DNA of 10,219 bases, from NCBI GenBank assembly GCA_021781075.1, contig JAJXXN010000181.1, positions 1-10,219 of the forward strand, read 5' to 3'. The position numbers and the translations under genes were made by a program. Shown in pieces: positions 1 through 7,100 of the stretch (position 1 is its first letter; the number at the start of each line of letters is the position of its first letter). Below the pieces are notes generated by a model, which saw only the letters and a program-made list of their open reading frames with translations, was not told the DNA's origin and did no database searches. The stretch is from Acidobacteriota bacterium (GTDB lineage Bacteria > Acidobacteriota > Terriglobia > Terriglobales > Acidobacteriaceae).

Positions 1-56
1 TCGTAAGCGCGCTCGCCCCGGCTCGTCTGCTCAACCACCATGGGTACCAGTGCCAT
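1..56 (-). CDS. clpP: ATP-dependent Clp protease proteolytic subunit ClpP, N-terminal fragment
   Basis: Only the first 18 codons are inside the window; the gene runs off the left edge. The translation begins MALVPMVVEQTSRGERAY, which closely matches the conserved start of bacterial ClpP, the serine peptidase that forms the tetradecameric chamber fed by ClpX, ClpA or ClpC. An AGGA ribosome-binding sequence lies about 11 bases before the ATG. The gene follows trigger factor on the same strand with 55 bases between them, the usual tig-clpP order, and clpX would be expected further to the left. The catalytic Ser-His-Asp residues lie outside the window and cannot be checked. Confidence 0.9.
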   Translation of the reverse strand, partial: MALVPMVVEQTSRGERAY

Positions 57-84
57 TGGGTCCGTGTCCTGTTCCTTCGGTTGT

Positions 85-103
85 GGGCCGCGTGGCGCGG
101 CCC
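85..103 (-). other. Perfect intercistronic hairpin between tig and clpP
   Basis: GGGCCGCG (85-92) and CGCGGCCC (96-103) form a perfect 8-bp stem with a 3-base loop. It starts 8 bases beyond the tig stop codon and ends about 29 bases before the clpP start. There is no U-tract after it in the direction of transcription, so it is unlikely to be a full intrinsic terminator. It could act as a partial attenuator, a processing site or an mRNA-stability element that sets the ClpP to trigger factor ratio. The structure is seen in the sequence; the role is inference. Confidence 0.5.
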
Positions 104-111
104 GGATTTTG

Positions 112-1497
112 TTAGGCGCTGACCGGCAGGCGCTCATAGAGCAGGTGTGCCGTCTTTTCACGCTGGAGTGATTCACGAATTCTATTGAGGCCGCCGTCCT
201 CGGTCAAACGCTTGTGCAGCTCCTCGAAGGGCTCACGGCTTTGCAGCGCGGCCATTTGCACCTCGCGGTCAATTTCCTCGTCGCTGACGGTGACGTTCTC
301 CCTCGCGGCGATTTTGTCCAGGATCAACGCACCCTTGACCTCGGCTGTCGCGCCGTCTCGCTGCGCCGCCCGCAGGCGGTTGAAGTCAAGGCGCTTCATC
401 TGCTCCTCAGTCATGCCCTGTTGGGCCAGTGCGCGCAGGCCGCGCTCAAGGCGCGTGTCAATCTGCTGCTGCACCAGCGACTCCGGCACCGGGAAGGTGA
501 ACTTCGCCGAGAGCGCCTCAAAAAGCCGGTTGCGCGTTTCGTCCTCGATGGCGGCGCGCTTGCGTCCGGTGAGGTACTCGCGCACGCGTTCCTCAAGTGA
601 CGCGAGGTTTTCAAAGTTGCCAATCTCCTTGGCAAACTCATCGTCGAGCACGGGCAGGATGCGTTTCTTGATCGCCTTGACGGTGACGGTGTAGGCCACA
701 GTTTTTCCGGCCAATTTTGGCTCCTGATAATCCGCCGGGTATACCACCTCAACCTTGAGCTCCTGGCCGGGCTTGGAACCACGCAACGCCTCATTGAAGG
801 CCGGCAGCGTGGTTTTGCCGCCAATCTCGACGAGCGCGTCCTCGCCGGTGACCGGCGGGGCGGCCTCTTCGCCTTCCGCGGCCTGCACGTCGCCGTTGTA
901 GGAGATTTGTGCCCAGTCGCCATCCTTCAGCAGGCGTTCTTCGTCCACCGGCTCGATGGTGGCGCGGGACTCACGAAGTTGGTTGAGCTCGTTGGTGTAC
1001 TCCTCCTCGGTGATTGCATCGGAGGGTTTTTCCACCTTGACCTCGTTGTAGCCATCGACATTGAACTCGGGAACGTACTCGAAGAGCGCCTTGACATGCA
1101 ATGGCTGGCCGTCCTCGATGGTCAGCTCGGTGACCTGCGGCTGGCCGACGGGGGTGACACCAAGCTCCATCACCGCCTTGTTGAATCGCTCAGGCAGGAG
1201 CGAGTCGATCACGTCCTTGCGGATTTCAGCGGCGAAGCGCTTGCTGATCACCGAATCAGGAACCTTGCCGGGACGGAAGCCCGGGATGCGCGCATATTTG
1301 CGATAGTTGGCCGTGATGGACTTGTAGGTTTTTGTAACCTCGGCGGCGGGAACGTCGACGAGCACTTCACGTGAGCACTCGGGGTTGAGCGCGGGCGCGT
1401 GATGGTGGTAGTGGTGCTCATGGCCCTCGTGGTCGTGATGAGCTTCGTGGGCTTCGGTCTGTTCAGCGGTGTTGTCTAGTACTTCCGGTGTGCTCAA
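112..1497 (-). CDS. tig: Trigger factor, ribosome-associated chaperone/peptidyl-prolyl isomerase, with His-rich N-terminal extension
   Basis: This 461-residue protein is the chaperone that docks at the ribosomal exit tunnel and shields nascent chains in the cytoplasm. The ribosome-binding signature GFRPGKVP is at residues 73-80. An FKBP-type PPIase domain follows at about 190-275, starting near GDWAQISYNGDV, and the helical substrate-binding C-terminal domain runs from about 285 to the end. It is longer than the roughly 430 residues of Escherichia coli Tig because about 30 residues precede the usual start of the ribosome-binding domain. In that extension, 10 of residues 17-33 are histidine. 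The start is TTG, chosen because an excellent AGGAAGG lies 8 bases upstream and the next in-frame Met is only at residue 110, well inside the ribosome-binding domain. It heads a tig-clpP operon. The identification is secure; the function of the extension is unknown. Confidence 0.96.
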   Translation of the reverse strand: MSTPEVLDNTAEQTEAHEAHHDHEGHEHHYHHHAPALNPECSREVLVDVPAAEVTKTYKSITANYRKYARIPGFRPGKVPDSVISKRFAAEIRKDVIDSLLPERFNKAVMELGVTPVGQPQVTELTIEDGQPLHVKALFEYVPEFNVDGYNEVKVEKPSDAITEEEYTNELNQLRESRATIEPVDEERLLKDGDWAQISYNGDVQAAEGEEAAPPVTGEDALVEIGGKTTLPAFNEALRGSKPGQELKVEVVYPADYQEPKLAGKTVAYTVTVKAIKKRILPVLDDEFAKEIGNFENLASLEERVREYLTGRKRAAIEDETRNRLFEALSAKFTFPVPESLVQQQIDTRLERGLRALAQQGMTEEQMKRLDFNRLRAAQRDGATAEVKGALILDKIAARENVTVSDEEIDREVQMAALQSREPFEELHKRLTEDGGLNRIRESLQREKTAHLLYERLPVSA

Positions 1498-1505
1498 AGT
1501 TTTTG

Positions 1506-1512
1506 CCTTCCT
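1506..1512 (-). promoter_or_regulatory. Strong Shine-Dalgarno that fixes the TTG start of tig
   Basis: AGGAAGG on the minus strand is followed by 8 bases and then TTG (1497-1495). This near-ideal site and spacing support the TTG start and therefore support translation of the histidine-rich extension. Confidence 0.75.
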
Positions 1513-1610
1513 GAAAAAATGCGGGAGCCCCTGAAAGAGTGAGTGGCCTGTCGGCCGAAGTCCGGCAGTGGATACGCACGCGTGCCGGGGAATTGGGGGC
1601 GCATCTCTCT

Positions 1611-1640
1611 ATGTTATGTGGGTTTCGGGTTGGGGGTCAA
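1611..1640 (-). promoter_or_regulatory. Candidate sigma-70 promoter for tig-clpP
   Basis: On the minus strand TTGACC (1640-1635, five of six bases matching the -35 consensus) is followed 18 bases later by TAACAT (1616-1611); CATAAC with a 16-base spacer is an alternative -10. It would give a leader of roughly 105 bases before the tig start. The -35 box is good and the -10 is only moderate, so this is a prediction from two boxes and spacing. Confidence 0.4.
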
Positions 1641-1761
1641 ACCGTTGGGGACGCGAATTCCACACTACGGGAACCACTTTGGCACGTTACCGAATGGTGT
1701 CATCGGTCCAGTTTGCGTGGTTTGGGGTTCACAATGCGGAACAAGTGTTGCACATGATTTT

Positions 1762-2478
1762 ATGGCTTACAATCCATTCATGCAGGCCCACCCCCGCACA
1801 TTGGAGGAACTCAATGCCATGGTGGTGGAGTGTGCGCGCTGCCCGCGTCTGCGCATTTACTGCACCGAGGTGGCGCGGGTGAAGCGGCGGGCTTACCGGA
1901 ACGATGCGTACTGGGGGCGCCCGGTGCCGGGATTTGGCGACCCGGAGGCGCGGGTGATGGTGCTGGGGTTGGCACCCGGCGCGCACGGGTCGAACAGGAC
2001 AGGGCGGATGTTCACGGGCGACGGCTCGGGGGATTTTTTGTACCCGGTGCTCCATGAGACTGGTTTTGCCTCGCAACCCGAGGCGCGGGATAGGCATGAT
2101 GGCCTGAAGTTGAACGGGATGTGGATTACGGCCGTGGGACGGTGCGCGCCGCCGCAGAACAAGCCTACGTCCACGGAGCTGGCGAATTGCGCGCCGTGGC
2201 TGGATGCGGAGATTGCGCTGCTGAAAAAGCTGCGCGTGGTGGTTTGCCTGGGCAAGATTGCCTTTGACGGGTTTTTGACTGGCTCCGTGCGGCGCGGCGT
2301 GATGCAGGCGAAGAGGGGATTTATCTTCAAGCATGGGGCGGAGTATGGGTTGCCGGATGGCGTGAAGTTGCTCGCCTCGTACCATCCATCGCTGCAGAAC
2401 ACGAACACGGGCAAGCTGACCAGGGAGATGTTTGTGAACATCTTCAAGCGGGCGGGGGAATTGGCGCGAGGGGACTAA
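1762..2478 (+). CDS. Uracil-DNA glycosylase, family 5 (UDGb type), 4Fe-4S
   Basis: This 238-residue DNA repair enzyme removes uracil, and in this family also other deaminated bases, from DNA. It closely resembles the Thermus UDGb family. Motif 1 is GLAPGAHGSNRTGRMFTGD (69-87), with the alanine that family 5 has in place of the usual catalytic Asp/Asn. Motif 2 is ASYHPSLQNT, with the histidine near residue 208. The four cluster cysteines are visible as C24-X2-C27, C128 and C143 (CX14C), followed by APW. The ATG at 1762 is preferred because the CXXC then lies about 24 residues in, near the family norm, but no good ribosome-binding site precedes it. ATGs at 1780 and 1819 are alternatives, the latter with GGAGG upstream. 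It is divergent from tig and is followed by a cupin gene about 60 bases downstream. Confidence 0.92.
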   Translation: MAYNPFMQAHPRTLEELNAMVVECARCPRLRIYCTEVARVKRRAYRNDAYWGRPVPGFGDPEARVMVLGLAPGAHGSNRTGRMFTGDGSGDFLYPVLHETGFASQPEARDRHDGLKLNGMWITAVGRCAPPQNKPTSTELANCAPWLDAEIALLKKLRVVVCLGKIAFDGFLTGSVRRGVMQAKRGFIFKHGAEYGLPDGVKLLASYHPSLQNTNTGKLTREMFVNIFKRAGELARGD

Positions 2479-2504
2479 GGGACTTTGTGCTTCGCACCAG
2501 GGAC
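2471..2504 (+). repeat. Short GGGAC-spaced element with small hairpin between udg and cupin genes
   Basis: Three copies of GGGAC (2471-2475, 2479-2483, 2500-2504) surround a small GTGC-TTC-GCAC hairpin (2487-2497). The first copy overlaps the end of the glycosylase gene and includes the base before its stop. No U-tract follows, so it is not a clear terminator. It could be one copy of a dispersed intergenic repeat, which cannot be decided from a single copy. Confidence 0.35.
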
Positions 2505-2541
2505 AATGGGAACGATCCACTGCAAAAGGGAATTCGAGAGC

Positions 2542-2985
2542 ATGAGCAAGGAAGATAAGAAAGAAACGCAAGGTGCGTTAACGATGGACTTGTGGCAGCG
2601 CGGGGAGCTGTTGGCCATGGCGGCGGAATTAATGCCGCGCGCGACTGCCGAAGGCGGCGCGGCGGGCAAGCGGCTGGGCGAGTTTGAGCGGCACTATACG
2701 GAGCTGGCCTTCCGGGTTGCGAGCGGGATTGGCGAGCTGCACCACGACTGGGCGGATACTTTTTTTATTTTGCAAGGCGGCGCGGAGATTGTTACCGGCG
2801 GCGCGCTCGTTGGGCCGCACACGGTCGCGCCGGGCGAGGAGCGGGGCACGGCAATCACCGGCGCGGCGCGTCGGCGGGTTGCGGCCGGGGATGTGGTTCA
2901 TATTCCGGCGGGGCTGCCGCACCAGATGATTTTGGGCCAAGGCGAGACGATTTGCTATTTTGTTTTGAAGATCCAGCAAAAATAA
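2542..2985 (+). CDS. Single-domain cupin protein
   Basis: This is a 147-residue soluble protein with one cupin beta-barrel. Cupin motif 1 is around residues 62-86 (GIGELHHDWADTFFILQGG and on to VTGG) and motif 2 around 115-128 (GDVVHIPAGLPHQM). Likely metal ligands are H67, D72 and H126. Many relatives have H-E-H in motif 1, whereas here the second position of that pattern is D69, so metal binding may differ. The first 50 residues are helical and charged. The ATG at 2542 is chosen over an upstream TTG (2485) that overlaps the small repeat; ATG 2584 is a further alternative with AAGG upstream. It lies 63 bases after the glycosylase and may be co-transcribed. The cupin fold is clear, but the substrate or enzymatic activity cannot be told. 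Confidence 0.78.
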   Translation: MSKEDKKETQGALTMDLWQRGELLAMAAELMPRATAEGGAAGKRLGEFERHYTELAFRVASGIGELHHDWADTFFILQGGAEIVTGGALVGPHTVAPGEERGTAITGAARRRVAAGDVVHIPAGLPHQMILGQGETICYFVLKIQQK

Positions 2986-3004
2986 AATAGCGCCCAACGG
3001 GCGC
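2978..3004 (-). terminator. Intrinsic terminator downstream of tRNA-Gly
   Basis: On the minus strand the inverted repeat GCGCCC-GTT-GGGCGC (3004-2990) is followed directly by TATTTTATTTTT (2989-2978). The stem is perfect and the U-rich tract is on the minus-strand side, so it terminates transcription coming from the tRNA, and perhaps from xdhC further upstream. The U-tract overlaps the last codons and stop of the convergent cupin gene. On the plus strand the hairpin is not followed by a U-tract. Confidence 0.75.
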
Positions 3005-3016
3005 CGGGTTGAATCT

Positions 3017-3091
3017 TGGAGCGGGAGACCGGGATCGAACCGGCGACATTCAGCTTGGGAAGCTGACGTTCTACCACTGAACTACTCCCGC
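3017..3091 (-). tRNA. tRNA-Gly (anticodon CCC), CCA encoded
   Basis: A complete cloverleaf can be drawn on the minus strand. The acceptor GCGGGAG (3091-3085) pairs with CTCCCGC (3027-3021), with discriminator T and an encoded CCA at 3019-3017. The anticodon stem TCAGC/GCTGA encloses the loop TTCCCAA, giving anticodon CCC, which reads GGG. The T-arm contains GGTTCGATCC and the D-arm AGTTCAGTGGTAGAAC. It resembles Escherichia coli glyU. It lies 38 bases after the xdhC stop on the same strand and has its own -10 box and terminator. Confidence 0.97.
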
Positions 3092-3107
3092 CCAATCTGC
3101 AATTTCG

Positions 3108-3113
3108 ATTATA
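3108..3113 (-). promoter_or_regulatory. Consensus -10 box (TATAAT) for tRNA-Gly
   Basis: A perfect TATAAT on the minus strand lies 16 bases before the tRNA 5' end, which would place the transcription start near 3101 with a leader of about 10 bases. The -35 is weak: GCGTTG at 17 bases, or TTGAAT at 14 bases overlapping the end of xdhC. The tRNA therefore probably has its own promoter, though read-through from xdhC is also possible. Confidence 0.5.
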
Positions 3114-3129
3114 ACTCCAGAGGCGTAAT

Positions 3130-4155
3130 TCAACGCACTTGTCGCAAAGGCCGCGCAGTGGCCTTCAGGCCGCGCAGTTGTTTTTGTGCTTGTTCAATTT
3201 CGGCCAGGATTGAAACCGCAATGGAGGCCGGGTCGGCGGCGGCCAGGTCGAGCCCGACGGGCGCGTGCAACTGCGCCAGCCAAGTGTCAATTTGCACGGG
3301 GGCGGCGTTGATGCCGAGGAGCCTTGCCGCCTCGTCGAGCAGCTCGCGGGTGCGGCGCTTGGGGCCGAGGACGCCGATGAAATTTTGATTGAAGATTGCG
3401 GGCGATTGGATGAGCGAGCCAAGCAGGCGCGCGTCCTGCTCAAAGCTGTGGGTCATCAGGAGAATCGCGTCGTTTGGTTTGAGCGTAAATGGAAGCGGCG
3501 CAGCCGGATATTTTTCAATCGCCAGTGCGTGGACCTCATCGGACAAGGGAAACCGGGCGGCTGTTGCCAGGTTGGCGCGGCCATCGGCAACCGCGACAAA
3601 GTAGCCGAGCTCGCGCGCCATGCGCGCAAGCGGCTGCGCGTCATTGCCGGCGCCGAAGACCCAGAGCCCGGTGCGCGCGGGCGCGTGCTCAAGGGTTGCA
3701 TCGGGGGGGGCAATGAGAGCACCGGGCGAGTGTGCTGTTGCGCGGGTGACCGTGGAGCCGGAGAGCGCGGTGGCAATGGAGAGCGGATTGCGCCCTCTGT
3801 AGGCCTCATCAAGCGCTGCGAGCAGCGGTGCGGCGGTCTGGCGGCCTTCGAGCAGAATATGCAGCACGCCGCCGCAGCCTGACCCGTAGGGCCGCTCGCC
3901 GTCATCGTCCATGGTGGAGAATTGCGAAATGACGGGGCCGGATTTTGCCAGCCACTGTGCGCGGCGGGCCACGTCGTCTTCGAGGCATCCGCCGCTGATG
4001 GTTCCCGTGCGCCGGCCGTCGGCGGCAATGAGCATGCGCGCGCCAGGCTTGCGGTAACTGGGGCCTTCGACGCGGAGAATGGTGGCAAGCACATAGTCCG
4101 CGTCTTCGCTTTCAAGCCGGCGCCAGAGTTCGAGAATGGGCCCGAGGTCATTCAT
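3130..4155 (-). CDS. xdhC: XdhC/CoxI-family molybdoenzyme maturation factor
   Basis: This 341-residue cytoplasmic protein belongs to the family that binds molybdenum cofactor, helps its sulfuration and delivers it to xanthine dehydrogenase or CO dehydrogenase-type enzymes. The N-terminal CoxI domain shows GPSYRKPGARML (31-42), GTISGGCLEDDV (51-62, Cys57) and GSGCGGV (91-97, Cys94). The C-terminal Rossmann-like XdhC domain begins LWVFGAGNDAQPL (164 onward) and continues with MTHSFEQDARLL, FIGVLGPKRRTREL and the typical HAPVGLDLAAADPASIAVSILAEI region near the end. ATG at 4155 is chosen; no strong ribosome-binding site is seen. The gene starts 22 bases after the TonB-receptor stop, so the two are probably one transcript. 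A run of eight C lies in the coding strand at codons 149-151. No dehydrogenase subunit is present nearby, but a MocA-like gene and guanine deaminase are on the other side of the receptor, pointing to xanthine dehydrogenase as the client. Confidence 0.92.
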   Translation of the reverse strand: MNDLGPILELWRRLESEDADYVLATILRVEGPSYRKPGARMLIAADGRRTGTISGGCLEDDVARRAQWLAKSGPVISQFSTMDDDGERPYGSGCGGVLHILLEGRQTAAPLLAALDEAYRGRNPLSIATALSGSTVTRATAHSPGALIAPPDATLEHAPARTGLWVFGAGNDAQPLARMARELGYFVAVADGRANLATAARFPLSDEVHALAIEKYPAAPLPFTLKPNDAILLMTHSFEQDARLLGSLIQSPAIFNQNFIGVLGPKRRTRELLDEAARLLGINAAPVQIDTWLAQLHAPVGLDLAAADPASIAVSILAEIEQAQKQLRGLKATARPLRQVR

Positions 4156-4177
4156 GGATTCAGTGTACGCCGTGGCT

Positions 4178-7100
4178 TTAGAAGTTCAGGCCCAGCGACA
4201 TTTGCACCTGCCGCGGCGCGCCGATGGTGTGGGTGACAATGCCCAATCCCGATGGGCAACTGTAAAAGTTGTTCACCGCGCCGCTGGTTCCGCAACCGGT
4301 GGGCAGCACGGCAGTGCCGGCGATGGGGAAGGCGTCATAGTATGCGTTTTGTGAGAGGTCGTTGCCGGGGGCGTCAAAACTGGTGGTGTTGGTGAGGTTG
4401 AAAACATCCAGGGTGAATTTGAAGTTGTATTTCTCCCTGAGCGCCATGGTTTTGATCAGTGAGATGTCGGCGCGTTTTTGGAAGGCTTGGCGGAAAATAT
4501 TTCTTTGCCCGATGGTGAAGCCGGTTTCGTAGGGGTCCGTGGAGGGGATGGCGCCGCCGAGGCCGCCGGCGGAGAGCAACGGAATGGTGAAACAGGCGGC
4601 GTTGAGCGCGGGCTTGCCGCCATATGGGGTCCACGCGCCGCTTGCACCCGTGCGCGCCGAGTGCGGTGTGCAGCCGGGGGCGAGCGGGACAATCGGGTCG
4701 GTGATGCCATCCTCGGTGGAGTAGTAAATGCTGCCGACGGCGCCTGAGTAATCGATGATCGAGTAGGGCTGGCCACTCTCAAGCGTGGTCAATCCGGCGA
4801 GCTGCCAGTTGTTTGCGAATTTTGCGGCGAGCGAGCGGCTGTTGGCGACGCCCGGCAGAGTGAGGATGTAGTGGAAATTCAGGACGTGCGTGCGGTCGAA
4901 GTCCGCGTTGCCGTAGCTTTGCCGCAGGTTGAGCGGGTTGTTGCCGCTGAAGAAGAGCCCCATGCCGCTTTGCTCGTCCAGCGCATGGGACCAGGTGTAA
5001 CTGAGCCCGAGCGAGTTGCCGTGGCTCATGCGTTTTTCCACATGCGCCTCCAACGCGTTATACGCCGAAATGCCCACCGCCTTGTAGCTGATGGATTCAG
5101 CGGCGTAACCGATGTAGGGGACGCGGAGGTCAACGTTGCCGCCCTCGTAGGTGGCCAGGTAGTTGGAGCCGTCGTCGAGCGTTGCGCCGACCACGTTGTA
5201 GCCGTAACTGTATTTCTGCATGAAGGCGCCTCCGCCGAGCGCGGGGTTTGAGGGCGTGACAATTGCCGGCTGGTTGAAGGGAATGGGAATGACGGCGTGG
5301 CGGCCGAGGTTGCCTATGTAGCCGAGCTCCAGCATGAGGTCGTTGCGCGGCTGCCATTCAAGGTCGAGCGAGTAGTTGATGGAGTAGGGGAGTTTGTTGG
5401 CGCGGTCGTAGACGCCGAGCGAGATGGGCTGGCCGTTGAGGTTGGCGATCGCGTTGGCGTTGGGCAAAAACTTTGCCAGGTCCGAGGCCTTGGGGTTGTT
5501 CGGCGGAGGCAGAAGGGAAGCGCCGTAGGGGTTTTCAAGGTTGCCCTCGGCGGCGGTTCCGCCACAAGTTGCGATGTAGCCCTGATAGAGGTATTGCGAT
5601 GCGGCGGGGCAGGTGGATGCGTTGACGAAAGGCAGTTGCTGATTGACTCCGAAGGGCCCGCCGGTGACGGTGCCGATGGCGTAACCGGGCGAGAAGTAGC
5701 TGAAAAGCTCCCCACGGTCGTAGTAGAATCCTGTGCCCGCGCGCAGGACCAGCTTGTTGTTGAAGCGGGCGGGCTGCCATGCGGCGCCGAGGCGCGGCGC
5801 CATTCCCCACTGGCGGCCTGTGAGCGTTGTGTTGCTGATGCCCGGTGTGCCGTTTTTGTTGTTGCCTGCGATGATGAAGCCGGGGTTGGTGATGGTGTCG
5901 GAGCCGATGTCATAGGCGTAAAGCGCCGGCGAGAAGTTGAAGAGCCGCCCGTATTTCTCGCTCAACCCACCGTCCCAGTCGTAACGCAGCCCGGCGGTAA
6001 TGGTCAGGGTTGCCCCCAGTTGAACCTTGTCTTGCGCGTAAACGCCGAGCTGGTTGGCGCGGTAGTAGCGGTTGGCGTCGCCCTGCAGAAAACTGGAAAC
6101 ATAAAAACCCGTCGCGGCGCTGCCCGGCGTGACGTATCCCTGCACCATCTGGCTGAAATCATCGGTGGCGATGGTCCCAGTGCCGGGGCGCGCGTCGATG
6201 GTGTTGAGTTGCGTGTAGCTGTAGTTGGCGCCGAATGAAACCTCGTGGCGGCCACGGAGCCAGATGGCGCTGCCGCCGGGCGTAATGCGGTTTTGGAAGA
6301 CGCCGGTGTTGGCCGCCTGGCTTTGCGCGTTGGGCCCGATGTTGAGCACGGCCATGGAGAGCCCCGAAGGCTGGTAGTTGCAGAGCACGTTATAGACCGA
6401 GATGCCGGGAAAATAATTTGAGCCGAAGACATTGATGGAGCCTGTGCCCTGGCTGCCGCCGGGGATGGCATCGGGCGCAAAGGGCTGCTCATTGGTGGCG
6501 TAGTTTTTCTCGCGGAGAAACCCGAGGCTCGCGGTGGTGTAAAAGTTTGGCCGCAACGTATAGGTGTTGATGAGGGAGAAAACCTGCGCGCCGGAGTCCA
6601 GGTGCTCGGTGAAGCCGGGGACGCTGGAGTAGCTGTAGGGCGAGAAGGTGGGGTCGTGCTGATAAAAGTACTTTGCGGCGACTGTGTCCTTCCTGCCCGC
6701 GTTCCAATCGAGGTCCACGACGGCCAGGTCGGCGGAGAAGATCCCGGTGCCGGGGAGGAAGGCGTTGTCAATGTGCGCGGCTGACGGCGTGAGCCCCTTT
6801 GCGGCGAGGGCGTCGTTGGGGATGAGCCACTTGCCGGGCTCGCCGGGCAGCGCGGGCGAGTTGAAGAGGATAAGCGCGAGCTGGTCAATATTCGCCGCAT
6901 TGAGCGTTGTGCCGAAGGCGTTGTTGGTGATTGCCGCGAGCGCCGAGGCGGAGCGGTCATCGGAGAGGCCGACGGGCACGTCGAGGAATGAGTCGCCGAT
7001 CTCCTGGTCCGAGGAGCGGGTGTGGTTGTAGGCGGCGAAGGCGAAGAGCTTGTCCTTGACGATTGGGCCGCCGAGGGTGAAGCCGGCCTCATAGCGGTGC

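Noticed and set aside
1398..1449. Repeat-like sequence near the 5' end of tig
   Set aside because: The apparent repeat is just codons for the histidine-rich segment (CAC/CAT runs), not a direct-repeat array or CRISPR.
1543..1761. N-terminal extension of the uracil-DNA glycosylase from GTG 1543
   Set aside because: The family starts about 10-25 residues before the first CXXC. The extra 73 codons show no family similarity and no ribosome-binding site is evident at 1543.
1748..1773. Promoter-like TTGCAC and TACAAT pair for the glycosylase
   Set aside because: Spacing is only 14 bases and the -10 would lie downstream of the chosen start codon.
1729..2571. Open frame of 280 codons on the minus strand across the glycosylase gene
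   Set aside because: It is antisense to a well-supported gene; its translation is Arg/His/Pro-rich and shows no domain, as expected of a shadow frame in GC-rich DNA.
3265..3882. Open frame of 205 codons on the plus strand inside xdhC
   Set aside because: It is fully antisense to xdhC, has no ribosome-binding site or recognisable motif, and is explained by codon bias.
5297..6238. Open frame of 313 codons on the plus strand within the TonB receptor gene
   Set aside because: It is antisense to the receptor; the Val/Gly/Ala/Arg-rich translation has no family features.
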